DNA from: Agelaius tricolor
Taxonomy: Eukaryota > Chordata > Aves > Passeriformes > Icteridae
Assembly (NCBI GenBank): GCA_023055355.1
Contig: JALJCS010000052.1
Coordinates: forward strand, 79,501-143,500
DNA length: 64,000 nucleotides
Direction: 5' to 3'
The position numbers were made by a program, and so were the translations under genes. The notes beneath the pieces were generated by a model, which ran no database searches, was not told where the DNA came from, and saw nothing but the letters and a program-made list of their open reading frames with translations. This document shows, piece by piece, positions 12,152-25,569 of this stretch (positions within the stretch are counted from its first letter, which is position 1; every line of letters starts with the position of its first letter).

Positions 12152-12751
12152 TGTCCTGGTTTAGGGCAAATTTGGAGGAGAATTCCCAAATTAGGGCCCC
12201 TCCCCCCAATTGTTTCAGGAAGGATTCCTCGGAGAGGAGTGGAAAGAACCTGTTTATTTAATAGGCACAGCACCCCCCAGCACGCAAAAGGAACAATTCC
12301 GGATGACACCGCTCTGAAAAAGATGACAAATTCAGAAAGTCTCTCTTGGGGGGGTGGTCACTCTATTCTCAGTCCCTCCGGTGCTGGGGCTGCTGCTGCA
12401 GGCCACAAGGTGCAAACTCTCGGTGTTTCCCAGGTCCCAGTCCGGAGCAGGTTCAAAATGGTCAGTAAAAGGAAAGGAGAAGTGGTCCAGGAAGAAATTT
12501 GGACAGTTTAGCTAAACTAGCTAATGAGCAAAAGCAAGCAGAAGCGAAGCAAGCAAGAGTGAGAGAGAGCAAAGCGAAAAGCAAAAGCAGCAAAAGCAAA
12601 AGCTGCAGTCTCTGTGTCCCGCCAGGCTGATAAGAAAACCAAAACAAAACATTCCCTCTTCAGAGCCAGTCTTAAAGGTACAGAACATAATATCCAACAT
12701 TAACAGAACACATGAATGGGGATACCAGCATCATAATGTCACCCTAGGACA
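12152..12751 (-). mobile_element. Solo LTR of family 'TGTCCTAGGGTGACG', minus strand, 600 bp
   Basis: Reverse complement of the 10911-11514 element at roughly 94 % identity by eye, with TGTCCTGG...CCTAGGACA ends. The flanks GACGT (left) and GATGC (right) do not match perfectly, so the target duplication is mutated or absent. On its sense strand it keeps an AATAAA (in ATTAAATAAACAGG). Confidence 0.92.
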
Positions 12752-14639
12752 GATGCATTTCCTATTAATACCTTAATATTAATAAGGTTTAGAGCTGGAA
12801 TTCAGAGGGAAAAGAAAGCTATTTTGAATTCATTCTATTCAATCATCTTGTCTGGACTGTCTCTTCCTGCTTTTCACTTCTGAAACTCTGTATGAAAGGC
12901 ATAGAGTTCTGGATTAATTCTTTTCAACAGTTTCCCCTGTTATTCTTCTTTCAAGGCAAACCTGAAAAATCCACACTTTCTTTCCCAACCACTTCTAAAA
13001 TTCCATTGAGTAGCACAAAAACCCCCATCAAAGAACTAAATCTCTGCTCCAATTTGTAGGAGAAAACCCCACGCCATTAACTGCTTTCCTAACATATTCT
13101 TTCTCTTGTATTAATATGGCAACCTTTTCTTGCTTTTATAGATTAGAACCAAATTCTTAAAGCTATAAGGAAAGACAGGTTTACTGTAGCTGATTCTGAG
13201 ATACAGTAGTCCAGCAAGGAGGTCAGACCTCAAAAGAAGAGTCTGTACAACAAGATTCAGCACAACGTTGAGACATATTAGCTATTTTTCAAGAAAAGCC
13301 GCCAAAATGAAACTGCTTAGACTTCTATACTGTCATGGGTGCCTGCTTCCAGAACCTGACCTAAGTTGCTGGAAACTAGCTGCAATATTACTGCAAACAA
13401 TGCTGTGAATGTAGGACATTGTAATTCTTCTCTTCCATTGAAAACCACAAGTGGAGTTGCGTCATTTTCTTAAAAATTCTCTATTTCCTTCCAAACTGGT
13501 AAATAATGATAAATAAAGTGTTCTGTTCATACAGTTTAAATCTAATAATGTTCAAAATGAAAAAAAAAAAAATTCATTCAGATATGGTCTGCAATAATAC
13601 AGCCGAGAGAAGATGAACCAGTCTGGCCTACAAAATAAAGTGAAGCAGAATTTGGGAATTTGGAACACCTTACGATGTAATATTTAAAGAAAAAAAAGAA
13701 ATAAAGTGTAACCTACCCAAACTCAATCAGTGATGCACCGACAGAGAAAAAAAAACTAATTACTACTAATATTTCTTTCATTCTCAGACAAGAAGTTAAA
13801 TTATCCTCTTGAATGCACGGAAGATTGTTGCGAAAGACAGCAGCCTTCTTCTTTACAACATATTCTTCAGAACTCCAGGAGACAAATCATTAGAGCTATG
13901 AGGCTCTTCCTCTCTATAAAACTTCCAGAGCATAGCCAATATTATATTCCTTTGGAGATCCTCACCGCCCCGGGCGACTGGTGGATAGTCTACAGCTCCA
14001 GTACATCAGCCAGACGCTCTGCCTTATTTAGCATGGCTACTGCAGCAAGGACATCATCTATACTGGCTTTCTATCCAAAATATATGCAAGGCACAACAAA
14101 GAATATACCCAAAACACTGAGCACAGCCTATGGCCTTCAAAACAAAAATCTCTCGATGGCAATACTGGACCTTCTGATCCAAACCATCGGGAAACATTTC
14201 TTTAGAGGCGAAAAAAGCTCCTGTTGATTGTACAAAAAATAGTGATGTAAACCAGAGTTGCATGACCCAATATTTCTATTGAACTGGAACTATTTTGATC
14301 AATATTATGGATCCATTTCTTTTCAGGGCATTTGGTAAAAAATGTAAAGTATAGTTTAAAAGGAATTATTGGATGCGTACTAAGTACTAGGGATTAGTTA
14401 AGGTGTTGGTTTTGCATGGCTTGGTTTTTGGTGGGGAGGGAAGAAGCCAGCCACAGAAGTGAATCTTTTGTGAAAAGCTCCTAGAAGCTTCCTCCATGCC
14501 TGGCAAAGTGAATCCCTGCTTGGCACTAAGAACAGACATGCTGCTAAGCCAATTAGACAAGCAGTAATATAGTTCAGAAGGAAATCAAAACTGCGGCCAG
14601 TTGACTTTTAAGTTTGCTAATTTTTTGGTTGGCACCTCT
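12752..14639. other. Non-coding stretch, no gene seen
   Basis: AT-rich, with scattered A runs (for example 13560-13572). The open frame at 13898-14227 (109 codons) shows no recognisable domain, and I treat it as chance. Confidence 0.55.
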
Positions 14640-15298
14640 TCTGGTTTGAAAGCAAAACCAGCAAGAGATGCTGTCGCTGTTGCAGTGTGTGTTTTTGATT
14701 GTAATGCAGTTTGAGTAGTCAGTTTTATAATACTTCCTGTTTTGTGCTGTAGGAGCATCTTTTATTATTAAGGGATTGTTCCTTTCCCCCCGTGTTGTTA
14801 GTTTTTGCCCTAGTTGTCCATCTCCCCAAAGACCTGCCCTTTTGTTCCCTTTTCCTCCTCCCACTGAATGTCAATCCCTCCCCAAGCCTGCCCCTTTCTC
14901 TAGAAACTTCCCTATCAATTTTATAGTCTTCAAAACTCCATTGGTTTGTTTAAGTTATTCTCCTCCCCTGTAGTCCCCTATTGGTTTAAACATTGTATTC
15001 CCCGCCTTGTGGTCCACCCCCAGTTGCTCCCAGTGTGTTCAAGATTGTATCCTCCTCTGGGACCTCTCCCCATTTCTAAGTTGATGTATGCATTTGGCTC
15101 AGTGTCTTTGTGTCCCTGACCCTCCAGGGAAGAAAAACTCCTTTGGAAAACATACAGAAGACCTCTCCCTGTTCCTTGTCCCTGCCCTCGGCGCAGTCCT
15201 ATCCCCAATGCAGTCCACCTGTGCCATAGAGCAGCTGTGCCCTACAGCTGCACCCTGGATTTGACAGCTTTCTGGGGGCAGCCCACTCTGGCTGTTGG
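14640..15298 (-). mobile_element. Possible LTR-like block, minus strand
   Basis: On the minus strand this block shows promoter-like signals in a sensible order: two CCAAT motifs (complements ATTGG near 14939 and 14990), a TATA-like ACTATAAAATT (complement near 14920) and an AATAAA-like signal further on (complement near 14763). It abuts the next element. No target duplication was found, and the boundaries are guesses. Confidence 0.35.
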
Positions 15299-15870
15299 TG
15301 TCAGGAGCTAGTCGGTCTGAAGAAATCCAGCATGGCAGCAAGACTCCAAGTCAGAAATACAATTTATTAGGAAACGGGGAAAAACCAAATACATGCAATA
15401 ATACAAAAGAAAAACCACTGACAGAATACAGCCTGTCGCCCTGCTAGTTAGGGTGGTGGCAGCAGTCCGGATGAAATGGTCTTGTTGAAGTAGTGATCCT
15501 GTAGAAACCATCTGGTAGCTCTTGTCCTCTGAAGACCAGTGGGTGAGGGTGGCCGTTCCTCTAGGAAGCCAGTGGAAAGACTGCTTGTGGTGTCCCAAAA
15601 CTCAGATTATATCCAGCTGGGGATGCTTAGCTCCTGCCCCCTGGGCAGAGCATCTTGCAATGGGCTCAAATGGTTCTGAGTCATGCGGTGGTTCCTTGAT
15701 TAGCCTTTAAACAGAAATGGCTCCTGGAGGGAGTCATCTCTGAATCATGTGGCAAGACATGGATGGCCCCGTTAAGAGATAAGGAGATAAGGAAAAAACG
15801 ATGCCCCTCCCAGTTTCAGCAGCTCTTGAGGTTGGGAGCAGAAAACATTTTTATATTGTAGCCTAGGACA
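15299..15870 (-). mobile_element. Probable LTR, minus strand, about 572 bp
   Basis: Has TGTCAGGAGC...CCTAGGACA ends. In minus-strand sense it has a TATA-like ATATAAAAA close to its start (complement at about 15849-15857) and an AATAAA (complement TTTATT near 15361) close to its end. The flanks GTTGG and ATACA do not form a target duplication. It may therefore be one LTR of a larger damaged element that includes the block to its left. Confidence 0.5.
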
Positions 15871-17411
15871 ATACAGGATGAATGCTTTTGCATTTGCAGG
15901 AAGCTTGTGTGGATTTGAAAGGCATCCTTATAGCAGAGGCACAAAAGTATTCTCCTACCCTTTTAAATCATCTTCAAACCAGGCAATTCTCACAACAACG
16001 TAGCGCATGAATGACTTGCAAGTGAGTTGAAGAAACACGGCAAAGATAAGTAGTGTTCAACTGCAGAGAATCGTTTAGGGACACCATACCTTTATATACC
16101 TTTATATTTTAAATCAGGAAGCATGGATGGACCGTTTTTTTCCCCTTAGTTGACTACAGAACCAGCGGTCCCTTGCGGGAGGGTGTTTGGATTCAAGATG
16201 ACACTGGCAGCTAAGAGCATGGCTACATAGAAGGTGCTACTTTGAGACCAGAACATTCAACTACTTCAAGGCAGATAGGAGAATAGCTGACTAGTGACAG
16301 CTCTGAGCAGAAGAGTCTGTGGCTTATCCTGTGGGACCAATAGTAAGACATTTCAATTGAAAAACCCCATTCATTTCCAAGGAGCAAACATCAGTAAAAA
16401 TAAAAGGTCAAGTAAAGACACCCTAGTGCTCTTCTTATCAGAAGCATGTTCCTCCATATGAGAGCATTTAGGAAAGGACAGTCCATTCATAAAGAAAGGT
16501 GTGCCAGTTAGAAAACCTGTAGAACAATACAAGACAAACTCACACAATATACATCCTCAAATGCAAAATGAAGAAATAATCATTTCAAGCTTGCGTGGAA
16601 TTAATTGCATTTTATTTGTTCTTTTCATTTCAGGTGCTCTCAAGTTATTTTTTAAGACTGAATTTTATGAATTCAGCAAAGCTCTCTTTTTGAATGTCTG
16701 CATACCCCTATAAAACACTGAGGTGACAAAGAGAACGGCAGTGGAAGGAAACCTGGTCCACCTCCCCCTCCTTGAAGCTTTAGGCCAGCGAGTGATTAGA
16801 ATTTAGTCACTTCATTTGCTTTACCAAGAGAGAATGTTTTCCAGCCTTTATCTTTCCTTTTGGAGCTGATCCACTTTGTAGTCATAAATTCTTGACTCAG
16901 TTGGTGAGAAACAATGGCATTACAGCCGTGGATGTTAAAGTGCACTGATGGGAAAGGAAGTTTTCATCTTCAGGTCCTTGCTTCAGTAAATCTTCCAAAT
17001 TCATCAGAAAGAAAGTTCCCAGACCGGTAATCCCCACTCAAAGGACCTAATTCAAATAGTCTGTAGGCATGAGAGGCATCAAGCAGGTGCTGTCATCTGT
17101 TAGGGGAATACCCAGCCAGTACATGATTGTCTAGTTAGGCGGCAACAATTTTGGAAAGAATTTAGTTTTTTGTATTGCAAGTGAATGGTCAATACATTTG
17201 ATTAGTGGATATGGGTACAAGAATGTCTTCTGCATCCTTTCAGAGGGGAAGCTTCCCTAGATCTTAAGCTGCTCAGCTCCATGATAGGATGCTTTGTCTG
17301 AAAAGGGAACTCTAGTCTTTGTCCTTTTGGATTGCTTCCATAGCTTTTCACTCACTCTTCAGGTAGCTGTTAATATGTTCTGTTATCCCATGCAAACTTT
17401 TATGGGCATAA
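15871..17411. other. Non-coding stretch, no gene seen
   Basis: No coding region, RNA gene or clear repeat could be supported here. Confidence 0.5.
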
Positions 17412-18190
17412 TCACTGAATTGGTACGTATTCCATGAAGTCCACGGGCCCTGTTGAGATGCAGCCACAGGTCTCAAGGGTGTTAGCAGATGTTATTCTGA
17501 GGCCACTCCTAATGATGTTTGATGGATCATAGTGACTGAGGAGAGTGCCCAAAGACTGCATGAAAGCAAATGTCACCCATCTTGGAAAAAGGCAACTAGG
17601 AGGACTTGGAAAAGTACAAGCCAGCCAGCCAGCCAGCGTCATTTTTATCCCCAGGAAGTTGATGGAGCAGCTATTGCTGGAAAGCATTGCCAGGCACATG
17701 AAGGAGGACAAAATAACCTAGTCAGCATGGATTTACCAGGGGAACTTGATGCTGAACAACTTTTTAAACTCCTCTGATGAATCAACTTGCCCGGTAGATG
17801 AAGGGAATATTGTCTGCCTGGGCTTCAGGAAGGTTTTTGACATTTATCTACGTGGCAGCACACAGACATAGCAGAAGGAATAGTGCAAAGAGGAGGGAAC
17901 CACTGTCTTTTCAAGGATGCTCAGTGAAAAGACAAGAGGCAGTAGGCACACGCTGAAATACAGGAGATTGCCTCTGCACATCACCAAATGATTTTTTACT
18001 GTGAGGGTGACTGAACCATGGCACAGACTTCCCAGAAAGATGGTGGAGCCTGGATCTTTGAAGACATTAAAAGTACACCCAGATATAATCCTGGGCAAGA
18101 GGCTCTAGGTATCCTGGTTTAAGCAGGGGGGGTTGGACCTGGTGAGCCCCACTGACGCCTTCCACTCTCGTTCATTCTGTGCTAGTGAAT
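17412..18190 (+). mobile_element. CR1-like LINE fragment, 3' part, diverged
   Basis: Phrases typical of the CR1 ORF2 end and 3' UTR in sense orientation appear in order. Examples are CAGCATGGATTTACCAGGGG (17724), a degenerate GGTTTTTGACATTTATCTACG (17832) and the GGGTTGGACCTGGTGAGC stretch (18130). Reading frames are broken throughout. A short CCAG run lies at about 17620-17634. Confidence 0.65.
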
Positions 18191-18640
18191 TCTCTTAGAG
18201 ATGCATTTCAAGCACTGGCATGACAAAGTTCTGTGCAGAGAGAGATCCAAATGGACATGGGATCCGAGTTCCTTAAGTAGTGTTCAAGAAGAATGCAAAA
18301 CTCTGGGATAAGTGTCTCTTCCATAACTGAATCCCTTTCATGGGAAAATTCCCCAGCTTTAGAAAGATCTTCTGATAGGCATGCTTAAGACTGACACTGG
18401 CTGAGCAAATTTCTCCCTATGTGTGTTTAAGACCAATTAGGATCTTCACCAAGAGTGTTGTCAACATAGTCACAGAATGTATATTGTTAAGAAGGGACAA
18501 CTTACATCAGAATGGCAAATTTTGGTCCACAAAATGTATTAATGTATGGGAATTATCTACTTGGGTTGAAAATAAAAAGAAAGATTTAGTCTTTATTTAT
18601 CAATTTCATCGCAATATTGATAAGGTAAGAAAAAGACCTT
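18191..18640. other. Non-coding stretch, no gene seen
   Basis: No feature recognised. The 73-codon open frame at 18421-18642 has no domain and runs into the next LTR. Confidence 0.5.
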
Positions 18641-18646
18641 AGTCCT

Positions 18647-19058
18647 TGTAGAGAGCTTTTTGGATAATTAGCTAGCTGAGAAAAGCCCCTTCGATGTGAT
18701 ACCGTTGGATAAGGATAGGGGAAACAAGCTGGGGATTATGTAACCGGTGTCCAATCACTGACAAAGGTCATAGTGACCTTCGCTGAAACGGGAAGATGGG
18801 GGAGAAAATCGCTTGCCAGAAAATGTAGATATCTTAGGTAGAGAAGCTAGAAGAATGCAAACATAGAAACAAAATAATTGTTAGAGCATAGAAGTAGGTG
18901 TGGTTGATCTAAGTGTGTCTTAACCAATAATGAGCTCAGCTTTTGCAATATGTATAAGCTTCATTAACACCAATATAAATATGTGTGAGCTTTCAATAAA
19001 CTTTGGGATTTGTCATCCACGCATATGGTGTGTTGCAATTCCTCCGCCGTTCACGACA
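18647..19058 (+). mobile_element. Solo LTR, 412 bp, plus strand, 6-bp target duplication
   Basis: Runs TGTAGAGAGC...TTCACGACA and is flanked by perfect AGTCCT repeats (18641-18646 and 19059-19064). It has a TATA-like TATAAAT at 18974-18980 and AATAAA at 18995-19000, compatible with a U3-R-U5 layout. A six-base duplication is typical of class II (ERVK/alpha-beta type) integrases. A second copy of the same length, about 92 % identical, lies at 61909-62320 on the opposite strand. Confidence 0.93.
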
Positions 19059-19064
19059 AGTCCT

Positions 19065-20587
19065 TAACCTTCTTAACTCAAACAAAGATTTTAAAAACTT
19101 CCTTGTAAAAAATGTATCCTAATTATCAGACTATGAAACAATTTTAGTTGGGAAAAAAGTTCCAAAATTGTGTAGATAGTGGCAAAGAAGCCAAGAAAAT
19201 AGGTAAGAAACAAAAAGAGAGCAAAAGAGTCAGCTTCAGTCTGCAAGCTCGTTCTAGAAGTAATCTGCTAGAAAAAGGAACCCCCAGTTGAATTTCCAAT
19301 GTATTCATGCACTTGATTCAGTAACTAGTCAATGTAAAAACCAATCCTTTTGTACAACTTCTCCCAGCAACAAAAACTCCAACAGCTTGACACCACCATC
19401 ATGCCTGTCCCTGATGTATTTAAAAAGAAATTATGCTTTCTTGAAACTCTATTTGCATAAAAGTTGCAAGACATTGGAGGGATTCTCCACATTCTCATTT
19501 CTCCATGTGGCTTGAAAGTCTATTTGATAAAATATGCAACAAAGCATATGATTTATAAGGTAGGGTAAAACGGATGATTTGGGAATTGATCTCTTGTTGA
19601 TATTAAACTTCATATCCACTCTCTGTGAAGTTTCTAAAAGAAATGATGGAGCTGAGGCATGAATCTGCCACAACACGTGTTAAGCAAAGATACACACTCC
19701 CCTTCACATGCCCCCCTTCCACACACACCTAGACCCACACAGAGGTCAGCATAGCAGATGATGAACACCTTGGAAAAGACCGAAAGGCTAAATACCTCTC
19801 TTTGGGGGCAAAATAGCTGGTGCAACAATTCAAATATCTGGTGTAAAAATTCTGTTTAATATCTACCTCCTATTTAAAACACAGCTTTTCATTTAATTAT
19901 ATGTAGGGAATATTTTCATATCATTTGTTTCTTTACAATTACTTTGTTCTCATGTGTTGTATGTCTAGGAATATTTTCTTCTAAAAATAGAAAAAAATAG
20001 ATAATACCTTTTCAGAAGAAAACATTGGTTTATACAATTTTAAACCATCATGATATGGAAGAATTCTTTTGTCCCTCACTAAGGTGGAAGAACTATTTGG
20101 ATCACGGATCATTTACAATGAAATACTTTACATTTTTAAGATGCTTTCAGTCAATTTTATATCCTCATTGCTTGTTCATTGTAAACAGTAATTTTTCAGT
20201 GAAGGGAAAGTGTGTGGTATATCTACATTATGTTCAAACCCAATTCCTACTAAAGGCCAGGCTGAGCTCCAGTAAATAATGTCCTGAATGATATTTTGCC
20301 GCCTTCTTTGGCACTTCATGAAATCCTAACATGAGGAAGTGTGGAAATACAGAGATTTTGTCCCGTGTAGAAACCCATCCCATGTATTTTATGCTGTAAT
20401 TCTTCTCTCTTTTAAAATTTGCTATCTTCTGCATAGTTTTCATTAACCTGTTACAGTAGTGAAAATCACAGATCAAGGTAATTTTGTAACACTTTGATTT
20501 TACCCCAAGAGCTGAGGGAAAACGTGCTCCTATACTTCAATCTGAGTTTCTTCTAGATTCCAACTTTGTTTCTCTACCATCAAGAGT
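19065..20587. other. Non-coding AT-rich stretch
   Basis: No gene or element recognised on either strand. Confidence 0.5.
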
Positions 20588-20730
20588 CTCCAGTGTTGCT
20601 GCTCAAAGCCCCATCCAACCTGACCTTGAATACTTTCAGGGATGGGACACCCACTACTTCTCTGGGCAACCTGTTCCAGTGTTCCAGCACCCCCACAGTA
20701 AAAAATGTCTTCCTTTCATCTAATATGTGT
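20588..20730 (-). mobile_element. Short CR1 LINE fragment, minus strand
   Basis: The plus strand reads the antisense CR1 3' region: CTCAAAGCCCCATCCAACCT, then GGGATGGGACACCCAC, then TTCTCTGGGCAACCTGTTCC. Only about 140 bases remain, and both ends are lost. Confidence 0.85.
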
Positions 20731-23700
20731 CAGAAGTATTAAATCTAGGCATATAAACTTTGAGGAAAGGTTTGAAATTCTTTTGATTTGAATCACATTT
20801 TATATGAATACTGACTTACAGATGACTAAAATATGTGCATGGGCGTTTGAGCTGACACTTTTTGAAAAGGTGCATGGAATTTAAAATTAAAACCAGTGCC
20901 ATTAAAAGCTTTGTGCCGTTTTCTTTTTCCTCTGGTATTCAAAATTGCATATATCAAATATCTGTGCTTCGTACAAAGCTCTTAGACACTCTCAGAAAAA
21001 AGCTTTTCTTTCAGACTAAGTTGCAGTTTACGTAGAATACTAGTACTAGTGAAGGTTTTTCTGGGCATAGGGGGAACACCTTCTCATTGGATTTGTGTGC
21101 AGAATGCATTTTATGCAAACTGGAAAATTGATCGCCGCTGTGTTCTAGTCATCATTCTTACTGCATCAGGCCTGAAGATTCTGTGAAAAGTAGCCTGTGG
21201 ACCTTGAACATAGCTCATGGGAAACAGATGAGAGGCGATGGAGAAGTTGAGGGAGAGAATAAAGAGCATATGGCCCAGTACAGACTAACAATTGTTTGGC
21301 ACCCTTTAAAGGCTGTCTTTGACAAGCAGGGCTGAAGCAGGTCTGCAAAATATCCGAGAGATCAAAATCCATTGAAGCAAATTGCCCTGGCCAGTCACCT
21401 TGCCGCCGATAATTCACTCTCCATAGCAGCTGATCAGGCCTAACAATGCTGCTGCAGAAGTATTGTGAAAAAGGTAGGCATATTTTCACAGATGCAGGGG
21501 AAAATCCCCTTGGATGATGGTTCCAAGGGATTACTTGATGGAGCAAGTTATGTACCCTTATCTACCGTGCAATATCTAAGTTGGTGAGTTCACTATCTGT
21601 CAGCATCACTTTCGAAAATAAATGTTTGATCCACAAAACAATATTTCATATGTCCTGTCTACCTGCTTCATTTCAACCAATGAATAGGCTACGTTCCATC
21701 AGCAAAGGGTTTATGATCCTATGTTTCTTTAAACTGTGATCATTCTTTATTTTTTTCTAAATCAGACACTGTCTATTCATAAGATTCAGATGTCCATGGC
21801 AGGGGTGTAATTAAATTCACATGTTAAAAAATAACCTTCTTCTTGTTATCTTTTTATTAAATTACTGACATGTAACATCCGTCTGAGAGCTGAAGAAAAC
21901 CCCTTCATTTGCTGTTTGCCAAGTATCATCTATGTGATACAAATTCTACTTGAGAAATCACACCCGTACATTGCCATGTAGCACTACTAATAATGCTTTC
22001 ACAACCTTTTCTTCATCGTTAGGTCTTTTGGAGAAGTGAATGATTAGAACATAAGCAAGGGCATTTGTTCAAGATGCTCCAGAGGTCTGTGGTCTGTGGT
22101 CTGTTCTCTTCTTTGCTGCCTATGTTAGCACTGAGCTGCAAAAAATGAAAGATTACTAGGAAAAGTGTTACTTTCAGTCTAAATTTGTAAATGATGTTTG
22201 GAATACCCTGTTAAATGAGAAGGTGCTCTTCTAAAACACGGCATCTTAAGGGAAAATGTCAGCTTTAAAAAGGTTTTGAGACAGTTGCTTCTGGAAAAAA
22301 AAAAAGAAAATAATTGGAGGCATCTAAGGTCTTAAGGCATACTATTTTGAAGATTGATTCAAACCACAGTTTCTTCATATAGGAAGAACAGAGGACCATA
22401 GATGCAACCCATTTGAAAATGGATTTCTATATGTTTCTGGTTGGGAATTACCAGACATCATTTCTTGTGAAGTCGAGGGACTGCAGTTAGCACTCCAATA
22501 ATTTCCTTCCCTGAAATTCATCTGCATTTGGTCCTTTTTCCAGAGTCCCCATTTATTAGTGAAGGTATACTCTATCTATGCATTAGAATATTCCATTAGA
22601 GTGTGTGACTCATACTTGCTAGTTAAAATTAGCTGGAACGGAATGGATAGTTACAGTTGCGTGTATACAATAGTCTTATTTTGGCAAGTTTTCTTTAGAC
22701 AATGTTGAAGCAGCACTAGCAACTAGGAAGTACAGCTTGCAGCAGGGAAGGACACTCTTCTGCTTTCTCAAGTTTCCTGTAGTTAAATAGACACCAAAAG
22801 GCTTTTCCTAGTACTACTACTGTCTTGTAGGAATACTTGATCTAATCCTATCTTTGATCAAATTCCTAATGGGTTACTTTTCTACAAGGCAGAACATTTT
22901 TCTTTTAATAATATGTATTTTGTAAGGTGGAAACATGAACTTGTGCACCAGTCACGTGGAATGTACTCCTTATTAAGTTTCACAACCTTCTTTAGAAAAT
23001 ATTGACTGTGTGTAACTTCAAAAGGAGAATTCTGGGCATCTTCATTCTATTGATGCAATTGTTTTTCTGCCATGCTGGTATTGTTTTCTATCATTTTTAC
23101 CAACAGAAATATTTTTCCCTGACACCTATGGAGAAGACCTATGTTCACTCAACAGTGCAGCATCAGTACATTGTTTAGAATGATTTCAACATGGTCCCAA
23201 ACGTATCGGACAGCTAGACAGCAGAGGTTAGCAACAGGGAATGGGAATAACTTCTGAACCGTTTCAGATGATTTCCCAGGAAGGGCTTGCTTTCTGCCAC
23301 TGCAAATTTTCCCAGAGATTTTGTCTGGTGAAGAGTTGCATCAAAAGAGTATTTTTGCACAAACCTTGGGGCAAGCTCTGTCTCCGATTTACTAGTGAAT
23401 GCAAAGAGGGTGAAAGTGCTGCTTCAAAGCCCTCTGTGCACTTTCTGTACCAAGAGGGGGGGGGACCCCAGAAATAAGTTTTGATCTCTCTTCAGAACAC
23501 AAGGCATGTCATCACCTCATTCATCTTCTTCTGGGACTCATAGCGTCTTAAGACTAAGAAGCTCTCTTGCTTGCTGAAGTGCGTTCAGCAAAAAAACCTT
23601 GTCTCATCAGCAGATTTGAACACAACTACAGTCGAGTCAATTCCAATGCTGGCAGGGCAATACTCTACCCCACTAGTAACATGCCACTATTAGAAGACTG

Positions 23701-25565
23701 TGTAAAACTATTTTTGCACAAAGTAATCGGAAGGGAAAAATAGAATTGGGAAGAACTGCACATTGTTCTGGAAAAAGCCTCCTGCCTCAGTCTTACAGAC
23801 ATCATTTGCTGGTATCATTTTTAATAGTTGGGGTTTTTTAAATTTTGTAGAAGAAAAAAATATTACTGCACCTTTATCTTTCCTTAATAGAAGTACAGCC
23901 ATTTCTTAATAGAATAGAAGTAAGCCATTTGAATATGTACAAATGGTCTTTTCAAATACATATGCTATAGCACACTGTGAGAGTCAGTAGCTATAAATAG
24001 AAATCTAAAGGTTTAAAAAGATTTTGGAAGAAAGTAAGTCTAAGGTGATAGAAGAAGAAGAAAACAGCAGTTTTCTTCTGGTGAAAAAAAAACCAAAGGG
24101 AGGACCTTGTACAGTGGAGATGTATTATTTGACTTCCTGAAAAACTGAGTAGGTTTGCTATTGCCAATGGTTATCATTAGGAAGGAAGAGATTCCTTTGG
24201 CAAAAAAAACCCTTCAAATTGACTTGACAAAAATGTTATGACACTTAACTTCACCAGTCCTGAAGAAAAATTCTCATCACTTGATCTGGAAATCATGATG
24301 GTAATGGAGACAAGGATGTCTAAGCCATGCCATCAGGAACATAAAAAAGCATTAGAATGCAGGTAAGACTGAGCTCCTGAACTAGTGTGAAGAGAATGCA
24401 ACAAAGACATTTTCCTTTAAGAGTCTTCAGGATGGAGAGCAGATCAAAGTTTTTCATGTGAAGTATTTCTGAATAGAATGAATCTTCAAAATAACATTGT
24501 TTTCCAAAACCTGTCTACAGTATCTCTTACCATGATACACAGTTCCTATGAAGAGAAAAAGCAAAGCACTTTTTTCCAAACTGTTGTGCACTCTTAAGCA
24601 ATCTACAATAAAAATAGTATTTTTTCATGCTGGGAATGATGTGAATTACAAAAAAGCCTTGTAGCACACTTGGCACTGTGGTCTCTTGATTAGCATAGCT
24701 TTTTATTCATCAAACATGTTTCACATTGACTATTTTTCTCTTTTAAATAACGGCGTCTTTGTACTTATGCAGCATCCGTGAAGAATTTCTTGGGTGTTAT
24801 TTTGTACCTGATCCTAAATGGCAGGTTCTGCATTCTGCCATCTGTCTAGCTTTCCCATTTGATGCAGCTTCTGAGAGATATTTTCAGAATCGAGGACTAC
24901 TTGCAGGAATGATGCTAAATCCATGCATTTTACTCCTTGGTTAATGCAAAACTATTTTTCCTTTACACTTCAATGAGAACAGGAAAATAATGATGGTGAG
25001 TTCAATCCTTAGAGTAATCCAAAGAGGACTATTATCATCATTAGAAACCAAGCAAGGTGTATTTATTGCACATGCAGTATACTCACTGATGCAAATTACC
25101 CTGTAAATTCAAAAGGAATCTGTATCATAGGAGTGGATGGAATGTTTCTATTGATATTTTGCTTAAAGCAGAAAATTAATTCTTTTGACAGCCAACTCAT
25201 GATTGCAAGCTCACTTTCAACTACAGCTTTCAAACAGATGAAACATGTCTGTTTATAAAACGATACAGTACAGTACACAATAGCAAGTCAGGTCATAGAC
25301 ATTGAAAAGAAAAAAACAGATCAAAGGACAGATTCATTCACATCTACAAGCCCTCAAGAGTGTACAGGTCAAATGTCCCCAGAAAACTAGGCTGGTGGCG
25401 CAAATTCTCTATGTTGGCACCAGCAGAAGCAGCTGCTATCTTGATAGGATGCAATCTTGCTTACATCACCCTTCAGAGCAATCTTCTGTACCCCTGCCCA
25501 ACACACCTTCTGCTCTATTCCTTGGACTTCACATTTGCATTTCTACAGAGTCCTGTCCTGCAAAC
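20731..25565. other. Long non-coding AT-rich stretch
   Basis: Nearly 5 kb in which I see no supported gene, RNA gene or named repeat. The longest frame is 126 codons on the minus strand at 21166-21546. Its translation has no motif I recognise and no start or splice context that favours it. Short A runs and a GGGGGGGG run (about 23456-23463) are present. Confidence 0.5.
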
Positions 25566-25569
25566 TGAC

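Noticed and set aside
21166..21546. 126-codon minus-strand frame as a host gene
   Set aside because: No recognisable domain, no splice context, and its length is possible by chance in about 5 kb of desert. It is noted only in the stretch description.
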